Shown here piece after piece: positions 15,647 through 24,207 of a DNA stretch of 64,000 nucleotides. The DNA is from Sphingobium estronivorans (GTDB taxonomy: Bacteria > Pseudomonadota > Alphaproteobacteria > Sphingomonadales > Sphingomonadaceae): assembly GCF_008692605.1 (NCBI RefSeq), contig NZ_LFCT01000022.1, positions 1 to 64,000 on the forward strand, given 5' to 3'. The notes below the pieces were generated by a model, which had not been told where the DNA came from, made no database searches, and was given only the letters and a program-made list of their open reading frames with translations. The position numbers were made by a program, and so were the translations under genes. Each line of letters opens with the position of its first letter. Positions within the stretch are counted from its first letter, which is position 1.

Positions 15647-17152
15647 TCATATAGATTGAGCACCGGCGATGAGCAGCGCCTTCAGATCTGGCTTGGTCAC
15701 CTTTCCCATTGCGTTACGGGGCAGGCTTTCGACGATGCGGATCAGTCGAGGGATCTTGTAAGAAGACAAATGCCCCGACGACCATTCCATGATCTCGTCC
15801 AGTTCCACCTGCCGGCCTTGCCGCGGCACGATGAAGGCCACCACCTTTTCGCCCCAGGTTTCATCCTCCACGCCAATCACCGCCGCTTCCGCGATGGCCG
15901 GATGGGAAAGGAGCACCGCTTCGATCTCCAGCGCGGACAATTTGTAACCGCCCGACTTGATGATATCGATCGAGGTCCGGCCCATGATCCGGTAATAGCC
16001 CTGCTCCAGGACGGCCATGTCGCCGGTACAGAACCAGCCGTCGCGAAAGCTCTCCCGCGTGGCCCGCTCATTATCCCAATATTCAAGAAATACATTGGGA
16101 CCCTTGACCCGAATTTCGCCCGGCGTCTCCTCATCGACAATGGGCTGATCGTCTTCGCCAAAGAGGCACACCTGGATGCCGGGCAAGGGCTGGCCGACAT
16201 GCCCGGCTCGTCTCTCTCCATGATAAGGATTGGACAAGGCCATGCCGATCTCGGTCATGCCGTAGCGCTCGAGCAGCACCTGGCCCGTCCGCGCCCGCCA
16301 TTGTTCGAACAACGGCACCGGGCAAGCCGCCGAGCCGGACACATTGAGGCGCATGGCGGCAAAGCCATCGCAAATCGCCTGCGCCTCTGCTTCATCCAGG
16401 CTTTCCAGATAGTCGAGCAGCTTCACATAGATGGTCGGCACCGCCATGAAGACAGAATAATCCCCGGCAGCGACATCCGCGGTAACGGAAGGCGCATCGA
16501 AGCGGGGAAAAAGATGCACGGTCGCGCCCACCCAGAGAGCGCAGCTCAGGACGTTGATGATGCCGTGAACATGATGCAGCGGCAGGAACAAGGGAATGCG
16601 GTCGCTATCCGACCAGCCCCAGGCGTCCAGAAGGACGGTAATCTGCGCCCGAATATTGCCGTGGGTCGTCACCACGCCCTTGGGTTTATTGGTGGTGCCG
16701 CTGGTAAAGACCATCATCGCCCGACGGTCATCCGCTATCGGCGGAAGTATGCCCGTTGGGCTGGCCATCAGTTCGCTCGGCTCCAACAGTTGGATACCCA
16801 GATTGCCGCATAGGTCGCCCAGCATGGAATTATGCTCGGCATGAGCGATCAGCCGGGTCACCCGCGCGCAGCCAAGGTAATGGTCGAGTTCGGCTGTAGT
16901 CGCCCCGACGTTGAGTGGGACCGCGATCCCGCCCGCGCGCCAGATCCCGTGCATGACGACCACGTAATCCGCACTGGCCGGCAGAAAGAAGGCGACCCGC
17001 TCCTCCTCCAAATCCTCTTTGCTTTCCAGCAATCCGTGAGCGAGCCGGTTAATTTCGTCGTTCAGCGTGCCATAAGCGATCTGGCGGTCGCCGTCGATCA
17101 GGGCGATCCGGTCATCGTCCGCTTGCAATCGTGGAAAGCGGTTTAACAACAT
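15647..17152 (-). CDS. Malonyl-CoA synthetase-like acyl-CoA ligase (MatB/ACSF3 type)
   Basis: 501-residue AMP-forming adenylating enzyme of the ANL superfamily. It has the P-loop MVFTSGTTNKPKGVV, the A5 region LLERYGMTEIGMALSNP, the hinge GYYRIMGRTSIDIIKSGGYKLS and the C-terminal catalytic Lys region (PRNAMGKVTK). The GMTEIGMALSNP plus VGQPLPG pattern is the one I associate with malonate/methylmalonate-CoA ligases. Expected reaction: dicarboxylic acid + ATP + CoA to acyl-CoA, in the cytosol. It stands alone, with no malonate decarboxylase or transporter nearby, so the substrate is tentative. Confidence 0.8.
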   Translation of the reverse strand: MLLNRFPRLQADDDRIALIDGDRQIAYGTLNDEINRLAHGLLESKEDLEEERVAFFLPASADYVVVMHGIWRAGGIAVPLNVGATTAELDHYLGCARVTRLIAHAEHNSMLGDLCGNLGIQLLEPSELMASPTGILPPIADDRRAMMVFTSGTTNKPKGVVTTHGNIRAQITVLLDAWGWSDSDRIPLFLPLHHVHGIINVLSCALWVGATVHLFPRFDAPSVTADVAAGDYSVFMAVPTIYVKLLDYLESLDEAEAQAICDGFAAMRLNVSGSAACPVPLFEQWRARTGQVLLERYGMTEIGMALSNPYHGERRAGHVGQPLPGIQVCLFGEDDQPIVDEETPGEIRVKGPNVFLEYWDNERATRESFRDGWFCTGDMAVLEQGYYRIMGRTSIDIIKSGGYKLSALEIEAVLLSHPAIAEAAVIGVEDETWGEKVVAFIVPRQGRQVELDEIMEWSSGHLSSYKIPRLIRIVESLPRNAMGKVTKPDLKALLIAGAQSI

Positions 17153-17300
17153 GCGTGCCTCTCCAAAACGCTAATCTTGACCTTTACTCATAGAGGCGTT
17201 CGGCACGCCCATCAATGTAACGCGACGCAGTACCGGGAAGGCGGGATCGACCAAAGTCGGACCTTCAAATGGCTGGATCGATTTACTAGAAGCGGACGAG

Positions 17301-17448
17301 ATGGATAGGTTCATCGTTATTTCAGGCTGCTCCGGGGGACGGGAAATCTACGTTGCTTGCGGAGTTGGCTCGCCAAGGATATGCCTACGAAGCAAAAGAA
17401 AGGCTGGCGTCGTTTCTTCGGGCTATAACGCTTTCAATGAGAATTTGA
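17301..17448 (+). pseudogene. Frameshifted P-loop ATPase remnant (AAA_28-like)
   Basis: ATG at 17301 starts MDRFIVISGCSGG. One base too many near 17340 breaks the frame, which resumes from 17341 as GKSTLLAELARQGYAYEA. Joined, they give a typical GxxGxGKST Walker A with the spacing of AAA_28-type kinase-like ATPases. After about 35 residues similarity fades and a stop follows at 17446. The rest of the gene (normally ~180 residues) is missing, so this is a decayed fragment rather than a working gene. Confidence 0.65.
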
Positions 17449-17451
17449 TCT

Positions 17452-18303
17452 ATGGGCATTAGATCGACGCGAGGCTTCCTCATTGAATTGGCCATCGTCG
17501 GCGCGTTAGCTGCTGGCATATGGGTTCAGCAGAATACCGGCATAGCCGCAGGCTATGTCATCGTGCCCGCGTTGATGGGTTTGGTTCCGCTCTACTTCTG
17601 GAACCACACACGCCGTTGGGGCCGTCGCAGGAGATGGCAACCCCGCATGGTGGGCCAACAGCGGCGTCCATATGATAAACGGGCCAGAACGAATGGCTGG
17701 CAGCAGCCAAAAGAGCGTCAGTTTCCCGCATGGGCAGTTTACGCCGTTGCCGCTGTCCTCATGGTCGGCACTTTTTGCGCTGTCTTTTTCTGGCCGAGTC
17801 GCCAGCCCAGCAAAACCGCTCACATCACTCAATCGGAACCACCGGCGGCTTCTCCATTCTACGTCCCTACCACCAAACCCACGATTGGCGTTTCAGGGGC
17901 AAGATCACAGGCGCCTGTCAGTTCGGTGGCAGCATATCCGAGCGTCGGTGAACCTACACATGGCCGCTTCCTGTGCAATGTGAGCAGCATCACCGATGGC
18001 GACACGTTGCGCTGTTCAGACGGCACGAGGATCAGACTTCATGCCGTAGCAGCGCGTGAGAGCGACGAAACCTGCAAACCGGGCCACCCATGCCCTTCGG
18101 CGTCCGGCGCGTCGGCTACGGCGCAGTTATCTCAGCTTGTATCGGGCCAAACTCTGCATTGTGAGCAGACCGGCACCAGCTATGGTCGAGTGACTGCGGT
18201 TTGCTGGAACCAGCAGAACACGGAAATCAACTGCGCGATGGTCAACAGCGGCACGACCGTTGTTTGGCCGAAGTTCAACGCGCAGCGCGCGATTTGCTCG
18301 TAA
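17452..18303 (+). CDS. Membrane-anchored staphylococcal-nuclease-like (TNase) protein
   Basis: 283 residues. Two hydrophobic segments lie near the N-terminus (~10-50) and one around 92-112, with a basic stretch between (RRWGRRRRWQPR). The C-terminal domain (~173-283) is SNase-like: ITDGDTLRC for the calcium site, Arg195 in RIRL, Glu203 in AARE and Arg246 in SYGRV correspond to the catalytic Arg/Glu/Arg of staphylococcal nuclease. It could cut nucleic acid outside the cytoplasm. Six or more cysteines in the domain are unusual and suit a disulfide-stabilised periplasmic fold. Confidence 0.75.
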   Translation: MGIRSTRGFLIELAIVGALAAGIWVQQNTGIAAGYVIVPALMGLVPLYFWNHTRRWGRRRRWQPRMVGQQRRPYDKRARTNGWQQPKERQFPAWAVYAVAAVLMVGTFCAVFFWPSRQPSKTAHITQSEPPAASPFYVPTTKPTIGVSGARSQAPVSSVAAYPSVGEPTHGRFLCNVSSITDGDTLRCSDGTRIRLHAVAARESDETCKPGHPCPSASGASATAQLSQLVSGQTLHCEQTGTSYGRVTAVCWNQQNTEINCAMVNSGTTVVWPKFNAQRAICS

Positions 18304-18770
18304 TGCTTCGGGCAAAAATGTCCGCGTTCAAAAATCCGCAATCCTTAAGCTGCCGTCTCCTTCCCACCCGGCATCGCCGTTCCCGGTCCGCGAAGCGCCC
18401 GTCAACGCCGGTAAGCCGCTGGACCGGATCGGAGCAGGAAAGCCGCCCAGCGGCACGCGACCCTTCTTTGTCATTCAAGGGCCAAATTCCCATTCCCGGG
18501 TCCGGACCGTCCGCAATCAGATTGCTATCCTGAAGACGTACCGCTCTGAGGAATCGCTCGTGGGACAAGCGAAAGTAGGAAAGCTGCCCCAATTTGCAAA
18601 GGCAAGCGACGATCAACGCAAGTTTGCGATGCTTAGTCTGCTTCCCTGAAATAGCCGGTTGCAACCTGACCAGTTGAGCGCGGAGCAGCCGTACCATTTC
18701 AAAGAAGGGCTTCTGTCGCCGACCCATCATCATTAGCGTTGTTCCGACCTCAGGTTAGAAGGACATATCG
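18304..18770. other. No gene recognised
   Basis: About 470 bp between the SNase-like gene and the convergent GHKL gene. Open frames on both strands overlap each other and show no recognisable domain. No repeats or strong hairpins were seen. Confidence 0.5.
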
Positions 18771-20717
18771 TTAGGCCTTGATCACGGCTTGAGTGAGCTC
18801 GGTGATGCGCGCGTCGATTTCTGCGTCGGACACTTCAACCTTGAGCTTGTCCTGGATGAATTGGTGACGAGCGTCACTCTCGCGCAGCACCTCGCCCCAG
18901 GTCTTCACCCAGACGGTGTAGTTGTCTCCCAACTGCGCGATGCCGCGCTGTCGATCGGACTGGGTAATACGCGCCTCGACGGCGTCGTCGTATTCGCTGG
19001 TGATCAGGTAGAAATGCCACGTCGTGTCGGTGTGGCTGAAATCCGGTTGTTTGCGTAACGCGTTCAGATAGTCCTCGACCTGATCGAGCTCCTTGCGCCC
19101 GATCGTCAGCCCCGGACGCTTGAGCTCTACCAGCATATATTCGCGTTTGCCCTGATCAGCGCCCGGTACGACACGACCGAGAAACTGATCGACGCGGCCG
19201 CGTTTGCCATCGGGTTTCAGCACAGCAGCCTTCTTACGTTTGGTGCCGAGATCCTCGGAAACTCGCTGCATAACGCGCGCCAAACCCGCTTCTGGAAGGG
19301 TAAAGTGGAATTGCTCTCCGAAGAGCCAGGTGTTGTCGCGCACCAGAGCATCGAGCTGACCACGCTCCTTCACCGTGTGCCGGTATTTCGGCTCAAACAC
19401 CATGGTCCGCAGCGTCGACAAGGTAGCTACACGATCCGCGATTAGGCTCGAGGAAGAGATGATGTTGCCGAGCTCGGTGCGCTGGAGAAGCTCGGAAAAT
19501 TCGGTCTGCTGCCCTTTCGGTAGGTTCACCACTGCGCGCAGAATCGTCGAAAGGGCGTCCGGATTATGCTTCACCGCCTCTTTCAGAAAGGTCAGTGTCA
19601 TCCGTTTCACTGACGTATCCGCACGCGCGAACTCGCGCGAATTGGATGAAACAGCGTAGGTTGCGATGTCGAAAACTTGGCGCTCGCGCTTCTCAACTTC
19701 ATCGCCGGGTTCGCCTTCGTAAGGGTAGGCACCTTCTTCTTTCAGTTCTTGGATCAGCCCCCTTGAAAGATCGGCCTGACGCTTGCGGAAATAATCTTTC
19801 AAGTCGGACCGGATATGCTCGATGATGTAGAGGAAATCGGGATCGTTGAGGCCCTCCACCTCGAGTAGATTGGCGTCAGACAATTCGCGAAAGAAGCTGC
19901 TGTAAGCGTAGGCGGAGTAGGCAAAGTTTGGTGCGGTCACATAGGCTGCCTGGGACCCGAGCACGATGCCATTGTCGCCACCGAAGAAGATCTGACGACC
20001 CTCTGTCTGGGCGTTCCACTCAATCACTTTGAGGCGGAGATCATCAATCGTGCGGGTCGGACAAATCAGAGGCTGCTGCGGGATGTCGAAGGTCTTATGG
20101 ATCGTGACGCGCGGATCCACTGCCATTGCATTGTAGAACACCTGCACGTCCGGATATTGCAGGATGTAAGGCGAGAAAATTGTGCTGAACTGCCGGAAGG
20201 AATCGCTGCTATCGAGGATGTCGAACGCTTCCTTCAAAGATGACAGTTCGACAATCGTGCCCGTCGCCGTGCCGCTCACGTCGGCATCCTGAAGATCCGC
20301 ATCCTCCAGGCCGTTGGATTGTATGGTCAGGGTCAGGGCGGCGAGCTCGCCATTCACCTCCGCCACGCTGAACCAATGTGCGCGGCGCGCGAGCGAATAG
20401 AATTTAAGCCGTCCGCGCCCTTCTTTCCCATGGACCGCGCGACCGAGCTTTTGGGTTTTCACGGCACGACGCTTGTGGGATGCACCGAGGTTCTCAAAGT
20501 CGTGGCTCGCGCGCTCACGGGTGATCCCGTGCCCATTGTCGCTAATACGAATGCCGGTGATCCCGCCTAGCGCGTTCTTGATAAGATCGACGCGCACCGT
20601 GGTCGCATCCGCGTCAAGCGCATTCCAGACGAACTCCGCGATTCCCTTGATCGGGTCGCGCGTCGCTGCTTCCTTCTCGAGATGGTCCTGCGCGGCTTTA
20701 AGTTTGAGGGTCGTCAT
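18771..20717 (-). CDS. GHKL ATPase fused to PD-(D/E)xK (Shedu-like) nuclease domain
   Basis: 648 residues. The N-terminal Hsp90/MutL-type ATPase has Glu28 and Asn32 in IAEFVWNALDADA, Asp60 in ISDNGHGI, and a glycine-rich lid (GKEGRGRLKF). The C-terminus (~508-600) carries Asp510 (RVDQF), Glu531-x-Lys533 (LVELKRP) and Gln546 in the order of PD-(D/E)xK nucleases, with the LVELKRP...Q..DY look of DUF4263/Shedu. The start at 20717 (MTTLKLKAAQ) begins the conserved part; ATG 20795 is the alternative. It follows a putative defence operon in the same direction, 330 nt after its last gene. Function as a nucleotide-gated nuclease is inference. Confidence 0.72.
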   Translation of the reverse strand: MTTLKLKAAQDHLEKEAATRDPIKGIAEFVWNALDADATTVRVDLIKNALGGITGIRISDNGHGITRERASHDFENLGASHKRRAVKTQKLGRAVHGKEGRGRLKFYSLARRAHWFSVAEVNGELAALTLTIQSNGLEDADLQDADVSGTATGTIVELSSLKEAFDILDSSDSFRQFSTIFSPYILQYPDVQVFYNAMAVDPRVTIHKTFDIPQQPLICPTRTIDDLRLKVIEWNAQTEGRQIFFGGDNGIVLGSQAAYVTAPNFAYSAYAYSSFFRELSDANLLEVEGLNDPDFLYIIEHIRSDLKDYFRKRQADLSRGLIQELKEEGAYPYEGEPGDEVEKRERQVFDIATYAVSSNSREFARADTSVKRMTLTFLKEAVKHNPDALSTILRAVVNLPKGQQTEFSELLQRTELGNIISSSSLIADRVATLSTLRTMVFEPKYRHTVKERGQLDALVRDNTWLFGEQFHFTLPEAGLARVMQRVSEDLGTKRKKAAVLKPDGKRGRVDQFLGRVVPGADQGKREYMLVELKRPGLTIGRKELDQVEDYLNALRKQPDFSHTDTTWHFYLITSEYDDAVEARITQSDRQRGIAQLGDNYTVWVKTWGEVLRESDARHQFIQDKLKVEVSDAEIDARITELTQAVIKA

Positions 20718-21047
20718 AGGCTTATCTCGTGTTGGGATCGGAATGGTAGCGGGATTAATGCCGAACTGCGAGGTGAACTTTTGCGCGCCGATCAAGCGGC
20801 TAACGGCCCAGCCTCGGCCATTCTTCGATCAACCTTCCGGCTGCGAACGTCAGGTTGAAACCGAAACCCGCTGTTCACGGGCGTGCTCGCGAATGACAGC
20901 CCGTCCCTGACCCTGCCTGCCAGGGCCGAGCCATCTGAGACGCTCGAGGGTCAAATCTTGATCCCTAGGCCGCTATCCCGTTGTTTCTACACAGACAATG
21001 TGATGCGGTCGATATTGGCGGCCCATCCGGGCCCCCAGCAGGGGTCG

Positions 21048-22097
21048 TCAACTACCCACCAGATAGCTTCTGGGGTCAAACCGATCCTCGATCTCATATA
21101 TTATCGGATCGCCGGATGCGTGAACATCGATGGCTCGATAAGAAGCCGGGGTACGGCATACGACCTCGACCCGCGGGTCCGATAGCGCTGCAAGCGCCAG
21201 GCCGATCGCATGAGGTTTTGACCCGATCGCCATCATCGTGGCCCCCCGTGCCGCCGAAGTGTTCATGAAATCAAGTGCATGCCTCGCGACACCGACGGCG
21301 TCGCAAAGCTTGATATCCTCCTGCATCGCGTTGGGCTCCCGAAGCAATTCTTCAAAAGCCATCTTTTCACTCTCAAGCATTGGCAAACCGCGCGACGGAG
21401 AGGTTTCCTCAATGCATATGAGTCCCAATCTGCGGGGCTCAAAGCGTTCAATAAACGGAAGCGATAATCCGAGCTCACCCCCCAGAGAAACCAGCAAGTC
21501 TGCATCGTTTGCAATATACTCGCTTGCTTCCAAATAGGGAATCTGGCGCGAATGCCATTCGCCCTCGGATAATATCGCACGTGGACCAGCCAAAGCCAGC
21601 GGTGCACTCGGCGCATCAGCAGCAAGATCGTATTTGCCCGGCGTGTAAAGGCAATCAATTCGAGCAACCAGCTCATCGGAGAATGCAAGTCCGATAAGAT
21701 AGAGAACGTATGTTTTTGGGACACACGTGATATCGACGAGGATTGAAAGCGGTCGGTTCGACGCCGCGTAGGTATCCTGAAGCCAGGCCTTAATCGCTGC
21801 GAAGTTCTTTTCGGCTTCGGTGGACGGGTCCAGATCTTTGATCGTGACCTCGGAAAGCATCGAACGGAATTGCTCTAACTGGGCAAGCTTCGCCGTCTCA
21901 GTCTCTTCGGACCGCGACCGAAATTTCAGTAAGGTAAGCTTTGTAGATAGCCCACTCACCCGCGCAAGCGCGGACGGTCCACGCGTTTCCCAGCTTAGGC
22001 CTGCAATGACAAGGTCGTATTTGCGAGCAAGGGTTTCACCAGCCTTCAAATTGCGCTGGCGAAACACAAAGTCACCGATTGCCAACTCTTCAACCAT
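21048..22097 (-). CDS. Uncharacterised protein, third gene of phosphoesterase-ATPase operon
   Basis: 349 residues of no family I can name. Visible blocks are YDLVIAGLSWETRGPSAL near residue 28, ILVDITCVPKTYVLYLIGLAF around 117, LLVSLGGELGLSLPFIERF in the middle, and a C-terminal AIGSKPHAIGLALAAL followed by VEVVCRTPASYRAI. The alternating hydrophobic strands suggest a Rossmann-like alpha/beta fold. The start at 22097 overlaps the ATPase stop by 8 nt, so the genes are translationally coupled and the products probably act together. It could be the sensor or effector of the system. Confidence 0.6.
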   Translation of the reverse strand: MVEELAIGDFVFRQRNLKAGETLARKYDLVIAGLSWETRGPSALARVSGLSTKLTLLKFRSRSEETETAKLAQLEQFRSMLSEVTIKDLDPSTEAEKNFAAIKAWLQDTYAASNRPLSILVDITCVPKTYVLYLIGLAFSDELVARIDCLYTPGKYDLAADAPSAPLALAGPRAILSEGEWHSRQIPYLEASEYIANDADLLVSLGGELGLSLPFIERFEPRRLGLICIEETSPSRGLPMLESEKMAFEELLREPNAMQEDIKLCDAVGVARHALDFMNTSAARGATMMAIGSKPHAIGLALAALSDPRVEVVCRTPASYRAIDVHASGDPIIYEIEDRFDPRSYLVGS

Positions 22098-24207
22098 GGT
22101 CACTATCCAGCATTCTGAGTAGATCAAGTTGAGCATTCGACGCGGGTATTTTCACAGCAAGGCTCTCTGCCCAGTCCCTAGCCGTAATCGTCGTCCCACC
22201 CAGACAAAGTTGCGTCAGATCATTCGGCTCCAGGGCTACCGCCTCATAAGCGCCGCGGTAGGAGAACCGGAACTTCGGCGAGAACCGCCGGTGCAGTCTG
22301 AACGCCACCGAGCGAAACTGACCATCGATATGTTGCGCTTGGTGTCGCCTGATTTCGATTGGACGCAGATATCCCGCCAACTCTGCCTGCCGGATGGCAG
22401 AGTTCACGAACCTGGCGCTTTCAGGCAGCCCACCGCTCGCCATCAGAGACATGTAGTCGACAAAGAAGACACCGCGCTCTGTCGTACTCAGTACCCTAGA
22501 GTCTGCGGGGTTTGTCTGGAGAAGCGAAGTGTACTCCCCGAGACCTGCAAGCAGTCTGGATATGACATCAGTATCGATCTCGGACCGCCGGCTCACACCC
22601 TCGAAATAAGACTCGCTCGCTGAGTAAATGCCATTCGTCTGGATGGTGTTTGCAATCGGAGTCCGACTAGCCGTGAACCGGCGAAGGTTCGTCGGATCCT
22701 TGATCTCCCATTTATGGGAATTGATATACGCCTCGTAGATTTCACCCATGATTTCTAGGAAATCACGTATCGAACCGTCTGCAAGCGACACCACGATGTT
22801 GGCGCCCGCCAATGGCAAGCGCCGAATGCCAAGGGAGGCTGAAAAGTGAAGGAATGCGCCACGCTGCTTCCTTCGAAGCCAGGCTTCAAACGCGGGCTGC
22901 CCAAAAGAGTCGACGAAAGTCGTCAACTTTTCCAGGTCAGTGTTTTCAAGTGTCGTCTTGAAGGATTCCTCCCGACCGCGCCATAGCATGAGTACATAGG
23001 CTTCGTAGTATGGAAGCCGATTGTCATCGGATTCATATCTATACGGAATCTTTTTTCCTCTCTCCCGCATGAGAGAGAGAAGCGTTTCTGCACCTTTTTG
23101 CAGCAAAAGCGTGGAGGGGCGGGATGAGCGCCGCACAAGCGCGCTCATCATATCATTCACATCCCACCGGCCCAGCCTTTGTTGAAGGTCGAAAAAGGAT
23201 GATACCTCAGTCTGACTGAGGTAGGGCCGCGCTTCAGGAGGCAGCGAGAAAATCAGACGCAGGCTGACGACCGACTGGCAAAGCTGCCGAAACTCGTTCT
23301 CGTCTCGCCCATCCAAAGAAATGACACGGCGATCGGCATCAGTAAGTGGCTGCGACTCAATGAACGTTTCGCTGTCGTCGCGACCACCACCAACAGAGCT
23401 GACTACCCAGGAGCAGGGCGCCCGGCTCAACCGGACAAGACTATTGATACTCTTGCGTTGGAGTGGGCTCAGCACTTCGCAATCGTCCAAGCAAAACTTG
23501 AAACCAACAGTCTGCTGGCCCACGCTCGTGTTCAAACGGATTGAAGCGCTAACTCTCTCAGTGAAGTAAGCCAGCATCTGGTACGGCTCGCGAACGGGTA
23601 AGTCATCGACGAGTTCGCCAACGGTGCCGCGGCCACATGCGCGATTCATCGCACTCGTCATCAGCCTCAGGCAGCGGGCGAGATCGAGAAAGGTTGCGGG
23701 AGGACGCGGGCTGAAATTGCTGACAGCTGGAAATTCGGTCGCAAAATCAGCAACGAGCTGCAACTCCTGCGCGGCGGCAATCGAAATCTGCCGCATTTCG
23801 CGCAAATTGTGGCAGGCCTCCGACAGCCTTTCGATGCAAATTGCCTCCACGGCTACAGAGAAGAATGAGTAGAATTCAAACTCGGGATTTTGGACGTTCG
23901 GAAAGATTGCAGTCCAATCGGTGAAGGACATCGACGCGGAAATATGATCGGGAAAGCGGACGTAGATCCCGATATTTTTGAAGTCGCCAAGGTTGCGCTG
24001 AAGCTTCAGCGATTCGTTGTGGCACAAATCCTCCCAACAAATTCCCTTCAGAAGCGTGGTTTTTCCTGTCCCCCTGGTCCCGTGGATATACGTGGACTTA
24101 TCCGCAGAGAGCTCTTCTGCCTCTTCGGTAAACCATATCAGAGGGCGACCATCGGTATGGTGTTCCCAACGTGTGGGGCGAAAGGGGTTTATCGCGCCAG
24201 GCGTCAT
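22090..24207 (-). CDS. P-loop ATPase (ORC/CDC6-like STAND-type), second gene of operon
   Basis: 705 residues. Walker A HGTRGTGKTTLLK lies at residues 42-54 and a Walker B candidate is FKFCLDDCEVLS. A conserved-looking N-terminus NPFRPTRWEHH precedes the P-loop. The ~400-residue C-terminal half has no recognised domain and may sense a trigger. The start at 24207 forms an ATGA overlap with the stop of the phosphoesterase gene; the longer frame from 24366 would lie deep inside that gene. Such large ATPases coupled to an enzymatic partner are common in phage-defence operons. The call as ATPase is firm; the defence role is inference. Confidence 0.68.
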   Translation of the reverse strand: MTPGAINPFRPTRWEHHTDGRPLIWFTEEAEELSADKSTYIHGTRGTGKTTLLKGICWEDLCHNESLKLQRNLGDFKNIGIYVRFPDHISASMSFTDWTAIFPNVQNPEFEFYSFFSVAVEAICIERLSEACHNLREMRQISIAAAQELQLVADFATEFPAVSNFSPRPPATFLDLARCLRLMTSAMNRACGRGTVGELVDDLPVREPYQMLAYFTERVSASIRLNTSVGQQTVGFKFCLDDCEVLSPLQRKSINSLVRLSRAPCSWVVSSVGGGRDDSETFIESQPLTDADRRVISLDGRDENEFRQLCQSVVSLRLIFSLPPEARPYLSQTEVSSFFDLQQRLGRWDVNDMMSALVRRSSRPSTLLLQKGAETLLSLMRERGKKIPYRYESDDNRLPYYEAYVLMLWRGREESFKTTLENTDLEKLTTFVDSFGQPAFEAWLRRKQRGAFLHFSASLGIRRLPLAGANIVVSLADGSIRDFLEIMGEIYEAYINSHKWEIKDPTNLRRFTASRTPIANTIQTNGIYSASESYFEGVSRRSEIDTDVISRLLAGLGEYTSLLQTNPADSRVLSTTERGVFFVDYMSLMASGGLPESARFVNSAIRQAELAGYLRPIEIRRHQAQHIDGQFRSVAFRLHRRFSPKFRFSYRGAYEAVALEPNDLTQLCLGGTTITARDWAESLAVKIPASNAQLDLLRMLDSDHG

